From contig NC_066853.1 of the NCBI RefSeq assembly GCF_001640805.2, positions 19,181,242 through 19,245,241 of the forward strand: DNA of 64,000 nucleotides. The letters are read 5' to 3'. The position numbers and the translations under genes are program-made. Under the pieces are notes generated by a model. The model had not been told where the DNA came from. It saw nothing but the letters and a program-made list of their open reading frames with translations, and did not search any database. Source of the stretch: Lates calcarifer. Its lineage: Eukaryota > Chordata > Actinopteri > Centropomidae. Shown here in pieces: positions 1 to 10,720 of this stretch (position 1 is the first letter of the stretch; the number at the start of each line of letters is the position of its first letter).

Positions 1-650
1 AATTCAAATTCCTATTTTTGATAGCGATTGCAACGTGTGCCATTTTAACACCTCTTCACCCTGGGCTTACTACCTTTGGCTGGGGAGATTAACAAAATGC
101 TACAAAAATGAGTAAAATATGCACAAAAATAGAGACCATTTTTATGTAATTTTAATGTTTGCAGTTACCTCATACACCGTACATTCCAAAATGAAAATTT
201 GTTATACTATACATACTACCAGACATATCACTTTAAAATGTTCGTTATGGGAAAAATGTATAATCATAGGTATGTATCTAAAGTGTATCTGTATAGCCAT
301 GATATCTACAAAGGATCCATGCACAATAAAAGATTTATAATTCTTAATCATGTGTGAAGTTTGGTTTTATGTTTGTCTCCAGTTCCTGATATGTTAATAA
401 ACAGCTATGATGAACACCACAGCACACCACACCACAACTGTGTACAAGGTTAACTCGATATAGTTCGGTCACCTGTTCTATATCTGTGTGCAGGGCATGT
501 TAAACAGCAGATATCCAGCCAATTTCTGTATGTGCTGCCCTGCATTGACTTTATTTGCTACACAACAGAATTCCAAAAGAAGTCTGGAAAGATTCCTTTA
601 TGTGGAAAGACGTATTTGCACTATATTCTTTTTTTTACTTGTTTGAGACA

Positions 651-656
651 AATAAA
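651..656 (+). terminator. Candidate poly-A signal of an upstream transcript
   Basis: There is a canonical AATAAA on the plus strand, preceded by a T-rich stretch at about 628-640 and followed by T/G-rich sequence. Another AATAAA lies near 395. This looks like the end of a 3' untranslated region of a gene whose coding part lies left of the window. The motif is seen; the gene is inferred. Confidence 0.3.
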
Positions 657-1619
657 GCTTTGAATCTTTTGAATTTGACAAAAATGTTACTTGGTCATTT
701 CCAAGCCTTTGAAACTTTTGTACTGCAGTAAATTATCTTACATCTTAGTCTTGATGCATATACAGTTGAGTATGCTAAGACAAAGTCACATTAGCATTAC
801 ATTTCATTTCGTTTTTATAGTGTGAAGTAAATTCAGTTTGACAAGTAATTAAAATCCTTGCTTCCAACAAAGGAACAAACAGTTGTGGGAAAAGACATGT
901 AAAAGAAATCTAACAAAGGTAAAGTAAAAACAAAACCTATTATCAACGTGAATCAGATGAGCTCCACATTATGGACCCTCTGTACCAGTACATTAAGGTA
1001 AATGACAGGACTGAACCTGAGTTAGAGTTGACTGCTGTTTCTCCACTCAAAGAATGAGTTGTTACTGCTGTCATACTGTCATGTTAACTGATGGCCAAAA
1101 TCAAAATAGAAACAGTTTCTGTTCTGTCACTGGGGCTACTTCTCTTTCCTTCCTTGTCTCCTTTTTCATTTTGTGTCTAAAGACAAGGAAACTTGTGCGC
1201 AAGCATCAAGAGGAAAAAAGATTTTGATGTTATTCTGTTGATATTTCTTCTGTGTGGTCTTCATTTGTTGTGACCTTAGAGTTGAATGCTGCTGCTGCTA
1301 CACTTTGCTCTATTGTGTGTGAGGATATGTGTATGTGAGGGACACTGTTGAATGAAAACTACTGAGGTAAAACGTAAACGAGTTGCACAAGCACACCTAA
1401 GTGGTGTAAGCAAGCATGCCATGATTGATGAGGGTGAAAGTGGGCTTGCTTGTCTTGGTCACCAGTCTGTGTGTGGACATTGGCTCTTGCTGAGAGACAG
1501 TCTGGAAACCCTTTAAAAAAAAAAAAAGAAAAAAAAAGGTCAAACAAACTCTCCTAGTCCTGTTGCTTTGACAGGAGTAAACAATGACAGAGCAGGGACG
1601 TTCCCACTGCCCCTCTCAG

Positions 1620-1900
1620 GTCTGAGTGGTGCATCCGGCCATGGGTCAACCCAGAGTACACACACAAATACACCCTTATGTCAGCGTGACTCTTGTCACA
1701 AAGGTTCATTTAGATCTAATGGATACGATGGCTCTGAACCAACAGAGCACACCGCTGGTCATCCAGCAGGTCGTCCAGGGTTTGGTGACTAATGACACTT
1801 TGGACACAATACAGGAAAACCTGTAGATCAGGAACTGAAACTACGTCTTGTAGTTGTCAGGGAATGCCATCCTTTAAGAAATAAAGTGACAATTAAATTC
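1620..1900 (+). other. Possible unidentified terminal exon with poly-A signal
   Basis: A plus-strand frame, open after a TGA at 1623-1625, runs to a TAG at 1824-1826 and ends with residues reading like VTNDTLDTIQENL. A canonical AATAAA follows at about 1880, giving a very short 3' untranslated region. The residues are varied rather than low-complexity, with a hydrophobic stretch PLVIQQVVQGLV. I do not recognise the protein, and I see no strong pyrimidine-rich acceptor in the correct frame. It could be the last exon of an upstream gene or chance. No function is proposed. Confidence 0.2.
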
Positions 1901-2834
1901 ACACACAGTTTTCCAGTTTTTATTTTGATCTGCAGAACCTGTAAGACACGTTCTCTCCTTCCAAAACATTAACTCAAACCTTTGAATTTGTGAATCAGAG
2001 GGATGTGAAGTTAAGAACATCATGCGCTAACTCATTAGAGGTCACACCAGACTAAAGCCTGTAATCTTACATCGAAAAACCAGGCTCTAAACCTCAACCA
2101 GGCACAAGAATTCACACAAAAATCTCTCAAATCAACAAATCCCCATTTATTCACTGTCTATGGATCACTGCCAGATTTTACACTCTGGATTTTAGTAGTA
2201 TTTTGACCTTTTTAGGTCTTTGTGTCAGTTCCTAAAATGGCATTCCTCTCCAACCAGAATTGTTGAAGTTAGGTTTGTTATAACAAGCGTGATAGGTAAC
2301 TTGAGGGTGAAGAGGGAGAGACGAGCTGGTGGGAGTGTGGAGTGATGAGGCCGAGCGCAGAGACAGATGGGGCTGGTGGGCAATTAAGCAAACACACAAC
2401 TCATTTTTCAGTGACCACTTCCAGAAGGCTTAGCAAACACGCTGGGACTTCAGTGATCGATGCATTCATTAATGAAGTTATAGCCCTCCTTGTATGTATA
2501 TGTCTTATGTATTTATGCTCAGTCCAGATTAGTATGATCCTCAATCTGCATTTATCCTCCCAGGGGAGCAGCAGCAGTGGAGGTGGGTGGGTTGGGGGCT
2601 TGTCCCTCAAATCTTATTCCCTTCATCTTATGCCTTTTACCATCATCCGTCCCGTCATCATTTGATTATGCAGATCACTTGGACGCGCACACACAGCAGC
2701 AGACAGCCTCCCCGATGCTCCTTGACTCCTTAGGGTGCTGTGGAGGAGGTGCTCCTTTCTTCGTCTCTCACTGGAGCTCGACTGGCTTGTTCAGCATCAG
2801 GGACCAGCTCTGCCACTTAGTGTGATTCCTCCTC

Positions 2835-2869
2835 CTGCTGCTGCTGCTGCTGCTGCTGCTACTACTACT
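2835..2869 (+). repeat. (CTG)8 followed by (ACT)n trinucleotide repeat
   Basis: About eight uninterrupted CTG units run from 2835 to 2860 and pass into ACT units ending at 2869. The tract lies about 430 bp upstream of the mlnr start codon, in its presumed 5' untranslated region or proximal promoter. It creates spurious poly-alanine ORFs in other frames. Confidence 0.9.
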
Positions 2870-3298
2870 CTCCGTCGACATACAACTAACACAAGAGAGA
2901 CCAAGAAGAAGTTAAAAGGTTGAAAAATCCAGCTCAGTTTTAGAGGTAATGTCTCCAAGCAAAGATTTCTGTCTGCTTTTAGAATTGGAGTTAAAAGTTC
3001 ATACCAGTGAGTTTGCATGCTGTAGCCCTTGTAATTACCTTTACTTTTTTGTTGATGTGTTTCACAGTTTAAAGTGGAAATAAATTAGCAGACACTTGAG
3101 TACTAATTAAGTGTATCTGTGTTAAAGTTTCCATTTTGCCACAAGGAAGCAATGCAATAACTTTAAATAGATACTGCTAACAGATGTTCATGAGTAATGT
3201 ATACATCATTTGTAGTTAAGAAGATAAAACTCTTCCTTCAGCTACCTGTCGGGTCTTGATTTCACACTTTGCTGCAAGGGCACTGAGTGGAAGTTGGG

Positions 3299-6200
3299 AT
3301 GCCTTGGGCCAGACCGCAGGTGGACCTTAATGCTGGTGGAGCACCAGAGGCCATTGACCACTACAGTTCAGATGACCACCACTACGAGGGCTCCCTCTTC
3401 CCCACCTCCACCCTCATCCCTGTCACTGTCATCTGCATCCTGATCTTCATTGTCGGGGTGACGGGCAACACCATGACCATCCTCATCATCCAGCACTTCA
3501 AAGACATGAAGACCACCACCAACCTCTACCTGTCCAGCATGGCGGTGTCTGACCTCATCATCTTCCTCTGCCTGCCCTTTGACCTCTACCGCCTGTGGAA
3601 GTACGTGCCCTGGCTGTTTGGGGAGGTGGTGTGCCGCCTCTATCACTATATCTTTGAGGGCTGCACCTCGGCCACCATCCTCCACATCACGGCTCTGAGC
3701 ATCGAGCGCTACCTGGCCATCAGCTTCCCCTTAAGGAGCAAGGTGGTGGTGACCAGACGTAGGGTCCAGTACATCATCATCGCCCTGTGGGGTTTTGCCC
3801 TGGTTTCAGCAGCTCCCACGCTCTTCCTGGTCGGGGTGGAGTACGACAACGACACGCACCCGGACTACAACACGGGGCAGTGCAAGCACACCAGCTATGC
3901 CATCAGCTCCGGACAGCTGCACATCATGCTCTGGGTGTCCACCACTTACTTTTTCTGTCCAATGCTCTGTCTAATCTTCCTCTATGGCTCCATCGGATGC
4001 AAGCTGTGGAAAAGCAAAAATGACCTGCAAGGTCCCTGTGCCATGGCCCGGGAAAGGTCACACAGGCAGACAGTCAAGATACTGGGTGAGTGGATTTATT
4101 TAATTTCTGCAGACATGAAAGCTCACACCTATACTACTACAGCTGAGTGTCAGCCATCAGATAGTGTTTGGCCCTTTTTAGTTCAGTGTGAAAGTGTTAC
4201 ACTCTGTATATCAGAGAGCAGGTTTGTACGATCAAACAGCCAACTGTTACAGCACTGTGACTAAAAGTTTCACTTGTAATAAGCAAGTAAACTTGTACAA
4301 AATGATCATCGGTGATTATACACAAAAGTGCAGACATTTCACATTATCCAGAATTCCCACTTTCTAAAACTTTCCTCTCCTTCTCATTGCCAGAAAATAA
4401 AAAAAATAAAAAAACAAACAAACAAACAAAAAAAACAGTTAACTCTAATTCATTCATTGTAGGTAAAAAGCTTAAACCAGAAATCTTTTGCTTTACACTG
4501 TCAGTCTGTCTTTTATTATTGCTGAAGCAAACTAAATAAGTGATCACAAGCACTAGCTCAGCTGAGTGTGTGTTTGCTATAGCAAATTGAACTGTTGTTT
4601 TTACAGATATTTAGAGAACTGATTTGTACTCCATTTAAACCCCTTTTCAAGGTGGTCTGCTCAGCATAAAACTTCCAGCTCTCTGTATGTGCTTTCACTG
4701 GGCCATTGTGGTTCTTTTATCCTGCAAGTTTGAGGAAGGAAAAGCTGGTACCATGTGTGCTGTTATTGATGTCAGCTGCTTAATTATTCTGTTTTGTCTG
4801 AGACTAATCATGTCCTGCCACTGCACATACTGATTGGCTTAATTTGCAGCTCTGGCATACTGTGCAGGCAACTCTGTTTTACAGTATCTGTATTAACCAA
4901 ATATTAATCATGATCCATCCACTAGGATATTAATGCTGTTCATTAGCTGAGCACACACTGTATCCTCATTTGTTGAAACCCCAAAATGGATTGTCATGAG
5001 AAGCCTCCATAAATCAACCTTAACAGAAATGTACAAGCTCCTGCAGTCAGTCAGTGATCACTGTTCCCATACAGCAAGACATGATCAACTCTGGAAAAAA
5101 AAAAAAAAAAAAACTGGCATCTGTTCTTTCTGAAAATCTACAATATGGGTCTTCAATTTATGGGTAACTGTTATTGACAATTCACTATTAACTGGGTTCA
5201 TGAAGGCCAGATTTACCTCTCCTTTAATTATTAAATTGACATTTATTATCCTTTCAGAAATTATTGCTCCCCTCAGAAAAATTGATGGTAATTGTATCCT
5301 CAGGAGATTCTTGATCAATACCAGTGACTCAGTGATTACCTCACCCACCACTGAGATTTCTGGTTTTGCGAAAGATAAATAAAGCTTTGTTCTTTTTTGG
5401 ATTTATCACATAGTTTCTGCTGCATTTATGTCCTAATTAGCTCGCTACTTGCCTGTATTGTGAAAATGTGACTGTGTTTTTGGGGCCAATTACAGGCCAC
5501 CATCGCTTAAGGGAACAAGAGAGGTTGTGCACATGAGTGTGTGCATTTGTGTGTGGGCTTTAGGAGAGGCTCTTTTGATGTTGCTGTAATTGCTGCTGGT
5601 AATTAATAAATGTCAAGGGTTGACCATGGACCACGGATCATAGGCTACTTAAAGATCCTGAAAACCACCCATCTTAATCAGCTTCTTATAATATATGAAC
5701 ATAAACATAATATTAAGTGGCTAGAATAACACTGATTATTTCACATGTGAGATTAATGTATTTGTTTGTATTGATCCTCTCGGTGTTTTGAAGGAAACAG
5801 GCTCTGCTGCCAATCATAATTAAGCAATATTAGAAACAGAAACAGTGTCTGGTGACAGTTAAGAGATGCTGCTGTCAGTCAAATCTGATCAAACTGCTCC
5901 CACTCAGTATCAATGAAGCAGATTAGCTGAGAATGTTGTCGTTTATTTAGTTGCAAATACTTTGAGTCTGTTTACCCAAAGTACAAAAAAACATATTTTA
6001 GCATGTATGTCTGATGATTTCTAGCTATGCTATTCATCATCATTCATGTTATTCATCTCTAGTGTATCCAGATATCTATATTATATCTAATTGAAAGAAT
6101 ACACCTCCCAAGCTCATTAATTGATATTTCTTTTTTGTTTAATCTGTACAAAAAAGAGTAAAAACATCCATTTTTAGCTGTACATTGATGTCTGATGGCA

Positions 6201-6754
6201 TTTAAAGGTGCTAGTGCACAGATTTGTTACCTTTGAATGGAGCCTAGCTGTTTCCCCTGTTTCCAGTCTTTATGCTAAGCTAAACTAGCCATCTACTTGC
6301 TGTAGTGTTATATTCACTGTACAGACATGGGAGCAGTATTACTGTTGGTGTTTACTAAACTCTTATTCTTATCTCTTGTTTCCCAAAATGTCTAACTATT
6401 CTTAAAATCAAAGGAATTTCCTCTTCCATCTTCTTTTCACTTTCAGTGGTGGTGGTGCTGGCCTTCATCATCTGCTGGCTCCCATACCACATCGGCAGGA
6501 ACCTCTTTGCCCAGGTGGACGACTACGAAACGGCCATGCTGAGCCAGAACTTCAACATGGCCTCCATGGTGCTCTGCTACCTCAGCGCCTCCATCAACCC
6601 CGTCGTCTACAACCTCATGTCCCGGAAGTACAGGGCTGCGGCCAAACGCCTGTTCCTGCTGCACCAGCGGCCCAGACAGGCCCACCGCGGCCAGAGACAG
6701 CTCTGCGTGACGGACCACATCTCCACCCTGAATGAAAGCCTGACTGGAGTCTGA
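3299..6754 (+). CDS. mlnr: Motilin receptor (class A GPCR of the ghrelin/motilin receptor group)
   Basis: The protein is a seven-transmembrane Gq-type peptide receptor of the plasma membrane. Two coding exons, 3299-4085 and 6447-6754, use a GT donor at 4086 and an AG acceptor at 6445-6446 and split one Val codon, giving 364 residues. The ATG at 3299 begins MPWARPQ; the open frame extends upstream only through a GTG, so this ATG is preferred. Visible landmarks are paired cysteines C112 and C195, the TM3 acidic residue E120 shared with the ghrelin receptor, ERY at 136-138, CWLP at 272-275 and NPVVY at 313-317, plus an N-glycosylation site at N184. The single intron sits just before TM6, as in mammalian MLNR and GHSR. 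HRQTV before TM6 and VVVLAFIICWLP in it match MLNR better than GHSR. A motilin-receptor-like paralogue is the main alternative. The 2.4 kb intron contains a teleost dispersed repeat. Confidence 0.92.
4086..6446 (+). other. mlnr: Intron 1 of mlnr
   Basis: The intron begins GTGAGT and ends TTTCAG. It contains no second gene. Homeodomain-type ATTA cores cluster between about 5430 and 5960, a poly-A run lies near 5095-5112, and a truncated dispersed repeat occupies its last 250 bases. Confidence 0.85.
6200..6412. mobile_element. Truncated non-autonomous dispersed repeat of teleosts
   Basis: The stretch contains the block 'gctgtttcccctgtttccag' followed by 'tctttatgctaagctaaact' and, near its end, 'ttcccaaaatgtctaactat'. 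I recognise this string combination as a very common interspersed, non-autonomous repeat of percomorph fish genomes. Only part of the element is present, and its left end is missing or diverged. It lies directly upstream of mlnr exon 2. The class, probably a non-autonomous DNA element, is from memory and uncertain. Confidence 0.6.
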
Positions 6755-8124
6755 AGGTCGTTGACACGCCGAGCAGTGTTTTTGACAGACTTGTTTGACT
6801 TCATCACAGAGGGAGAGTTTTCAGGCTTCTTTAAAGTCCAGGAGTTGCACTTAAAGAGGAAACTTGTTCAAGATGTATAGGGGAGAACTGTCCAATGTTC
6901 TATTTTATCTTTGAGGGGAAATTCAGGGCTGAGAGCTACACTGCTCTTCAATGCAAAGTCTCTTTATTACCACTCAGTGGCATTTTTGTCCACAGAGGCT
7001 GGGTGAGGGTTCTCAAACATGTCAATTTTATGTCAAGAAAATATTAATTCATTGAATTCCAAGCAAAAAAAAAAAAAGAAAAAAGAAAAAAAGTTGTCAT
7101 TTCCATTTCCCTATTTCAGTGTTAGCCGCCTCGTGCAAAAGTATTTACCTCTACATTGTGTGCTGCTGCATGTATTCCTTGCTTGGTGTCAGCACTTGTT
7201 GTGCACCATCTCAGTTCACAATTATCATCAATCCGCAGCACTGATTAGTAAGTGATCCCTCCTCATTAATGACAGATGACGTTTGCAACATCTGACTGTT
7301 CATTTGTAATGTTTAATTGTAGTCTCAGCTACACTCTTGTAAGATTGAATTTGTTTAATGTATGGTGAACAATTGTTATCATACTGTTTGTTGTTCTCAT
7401 AAATCAAGAAAAACAAAACAAGTAAACCTATTAGCTGTGGGCCATTAGTCGTGCAGATTTGCAATTGGGTATTCCGGTGTGTGTGTCTGTGTGTGTGTGT
7501 GTGAGGATGTTTGCAGCGCTGCGTGCTATCTCTCCGGTGAATAGATGGAACATGACTCGATAAAAGCAGATTAGTATGAAAATGGGCCAGTTGTTGTCTG
7601 TGTGTGTGTTACAGAGGCCACCTGAGCCCTGAGGTTTTGGGGCTGCATACGTGCCGGCCATCACATGTAATCTGACACGGTTATTATATTACCTGGGCTC
7701 TGAGTTAGATTTACACCAGGAGACAACATCCCTGCATCTCCATATTCAAAGTAATGGCTGCTCTAAGTGCATTTCAAAGAGGTAAAAGATATTAGGTTGT
7801 CAGCAGCGGCAGAGGTTATTGCTTTTATTGCCTCCACTTGCATAATCTTGACACTATTGTACAATTCTTCTTTGATGTTGCATTTTGAATTGGAAATTGT
7901 GCACTTTTGTACCTCCAGCACCCTGGCAAGAAAGGTAACATCAGAGTTATGTATTTTTAACCTGAACAATGTCCCGATCCCGAAATAAACCCAGAGTTTT
8001 CCAGGTTCTGTCTGCCATACATCTTGTTCTTTAAAAGGAACTGTCATGATTTTGCCAGTGAATCATCGGGCCTTGGTTTGCACAAATACAAAGAGACAAA
8101 GTCACCCTGGGCTGACTCATCCTC

Positions 8125-8361
8125 ATGACAGTTTCTTCGCCGAGCCATTCGTCTCTGCCAGAGGAGCTGAAGCAGTGGGTAAAAGCTTACATCTCGCAGA
8201 CCATCCTGCCATCACCTGGGGAAAGATCAACAAACAGCACGACTCCTCTGTTGGTTATTTTCTTTACTGATAATGAAGAGAATGTCTGCGAGCGACTCGT
8301 CCAGAGCTGCCAACACCTCTTTCAGGACCTCTTCACACCACCTCGAACCATTCAGCATTAG
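8125..8361 (+). other. Isolated ORF of 78 codons, function unknown
   Basis: The ORF starts with an ATG and ends with a TAG. Its product has two amphipathic-looking segments (PEELKQWVKAYI and ENVCERLVQSCQHLF) separated by a hydrophobic LLVIFF strand. Many codons end in G or C, unlike the AT-rich surroundings. I do not recognise the family. It could be a small protein, one exon of a larger gene, a decayed retrocopy, or chance. Confidence 0.2.
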
Positions 8362-8899
8362 AAATATACTGTTTGTTTTCTCTCTGCTTTTCAGGCCATG
8401 ACTTCTACTAAATCAGCAAACCTTGAACATACTGCACACCTCTGCTGGGTGTGTAATATGAAGGCAGTGATTTATCTGAATTATAAAAAAGTATTCTGAA
8501 TATAGATAAAATGTGGGGGCATATCTCCTGAGAGATTTAGCAGTTCATGAGGACTAAAACTAGTGAGCAAAAATATTCATTTCAGGAGATTATTCCACAG
8601 CATCTCTATTGGGTTATGGTAAGGTAAGTGATCAAATACTACAATGATATTTACTGTGTAATTAGAATTTAACTTCTCTCAAGGCTCTTAAAAATCAGTC
8701 CTGAGGTGTGTTATTAACTTCATGCACAAAAACTATTTAAACTGATTTGTGAGAGAACAGTTTGGCTGTGTCTGCATCATTGTAACATTTGGAAATAGTT
8801 TTATGATTGTTTTGCATTATATAAGAAATATACCAGCCCTCAGAGACAAAAGAACTTCATTTAATACTAAACCACAAACAAGACGGGGGCCAATGGAAT

Positions 8900-10720
8900 G
8901 TCCTGGATTGGCGGAAACTGCATAGATTTACACATATATTTCTTAGTAATGTCATGCCTTTCTGCTTAGCAATATGTTTTTTTGTTTATTAGTGTGAATG
9001 CTCTCAGCACTCATAGTTTTTCAAATCTTTATTCAACTTTTTTATCTCATAGTTTTCGGCATCTAACTACTTCCACATACACCTTTCAGCTATTAAAACC
9101 ATTCAACCACCGAAATGTTCAGCTCATTCAGGACATTATTGCTTACATTCAACTTTTTTATACTATTTATAATTTTTTTAAATTTTTGCTGCAAATTTTT
9201 TCCCATTCAAATGAATGGACGGAATGTTCAAATCTTTTAAAACTTCAGCCTCTTTGAACTTTAACTACTTCAGCATACTTTGTGCTAAACTTCATTTAAA
9301 CTTTAAACAAGTCCCAAGAAGTTCAGCTATTCAACTTACATTCAACTTTTTAATATCTTGTACAGTTTTTGAATGACAGCAGTTTATATTTCATACTCAT
9401 TTTTGGCAGTTTCTGAGTTTATAATGGGTGTGTATTGCGCTGGCTAGAGTGGGTGATGTCACGCAGTAGTGAGGTAGCAGCCTCTGATCACCAAGAAGAG
9501 CCCTCAACTGCCCCATTCATGTCCATTTTAGCTGATTTCATACAACAGCCAAACCGGTCCAGTTTTTAAACTGCCATGCTGTGGTTATTTTTCACTTTAT
9601 CTACACAAATAACACATGTCTGTGTTCAGTGAAGTCTCCCGGTGCTGGCAATTTTATCAATAGGAGTTATGGTTTTTTGAATTATTAGGAGGAGTTCAAG
9701 AGGTGCGCAGATCAAAAACTGACTCTGTAGAGGCTGAGACCTTGATATTGCTATGGCAACCTGTGAGTGCAGTTGGACACACGTGGATCTAGCTGATCTC
9801 TGATGTCTGTGCTGTTTATCAAACTCTTGACTTACTTTTCTGTCAAAATCCTGCTACAAACTGTCTCCACAGCACATAGAAGACATGGATTCACACACAG
9901 TTCAACAGTTTTCACTTCAAACAGGAGTAACTTGGCAGTTAATTTCAGCTGGTGATAGAAACACACAGAGAGAGATTTTTAAAGTAAAACATCAGGCCAG
10001 ATACTGGAATACACAGAGAAAGAGGAGAACACTTGAACACAAGTACTGTGTACACTCACAGAGAGAGACACACACAACTATCATCTATATATTAACACAT
10101 GGGCCATTCTGGTGGATTCCTCTTACACAAAGATCACTGATGGGTGAATTATCTTTAAGCAGTGTTTAAGACTTCATAGCCTCTTTCTCTCCATTTTAAC
10201 TGTTTGAGTCAAACCCTCAGCAGCTGATTTTACCTTTCAACTGTTTCTACCTCTTTTACATTTTAACTTCCAACTTTTGATTCTGCATTTAGCTGTTTTT
10301 CCTTTCTGGTTCCACCCCTGTTTGGGTTGTAACTACTCCTGCATCCTTTCTGTTACAGAAACCATTCAACTATCACAAGGTTTAAACTATTAACCTTTTT
10401 ACATTTATGCTTATTGAACTTTCTTCAACTATTTATGCTTTTTAAAATGTTCAACTTTGTCTACAATCTTGCTATTCAAATGAATGCTTCAGCTGTTGGT
10501 TTTAATTTTCAGCTTCTGCATCTTCCCTTTCTCTCTGCTAATTTCAGTCATTTTAAACTTCAACAATTACTTTTGACTTTCAAATTTTAAGTTTTTCTTC
10601 TGCATTTCAACAATTTCAGCCTTTTAACTTTTTCTTTTGCATTTCAACAATAATTTCAGCCATCTTAAGCATTGCTTCAGCGATTCATTCAGCTCTCAGC
10701 ATTCACAGGAATGCATTTTC
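8900..10720. repeat. Unclassified dispersed-repeat-like block
   Basis: Two flanks, about 8980-9370 and 10190-10700, are built from degenerate T-rich units containing 'cattcaact' and 'tttcagc', including the near-palindrome 'cattcaaatgaatgg'. The core, 9480-9850, has a more complex sequence of the kind seen in multi-copy fish elements. Together they look like one roughly 1.8 kb non-autonomous element with internal minisatellite character. I could not find clear terminal inverted repeats or a target duplication by eye, so the boundaries are approximate. Confidence 0.4.

Larger units (their letters stand above)
1..3298. other. Left-hand non-coding flank up to mlnr
   Basis: No recognisable protein family is encoded here. 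The left 660 bases look like the 3' untranslated part of a plus-strand transcript from beyond the window: they are AT-rich and end in a poly-A signal at 651-656. Around 1620-1900 is a short unidentified ORF followed by an AATAAA, described separately as a possible terminal exon. Bases 2250-3298 are the 5' flank and presumed 5' untranslated region of mlnr and contain a trinucleotide repeat. The remainder shows only simple sequence and scattered short ORFs with no family resemblance. Confidence 0.6.

Noticed and set aside
2735..3018. Short ORFs with poly-alanine on both strands
   Set aside because: They are produced by the CTG repeat at 2835-2860; not coding.
3287..3298. Extending mlnr upstream to 3287
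   Set aside because: The triplet there is GTG. The ATG at 3299 gives a normal N-terminus.
3368..3685. 105-codon minus-strand ORF
   Set aside because: It is antisense to mlnr exon 1 and His/Asp/Val-rich because of the GC-rich coding strand; it has no family resemblance.
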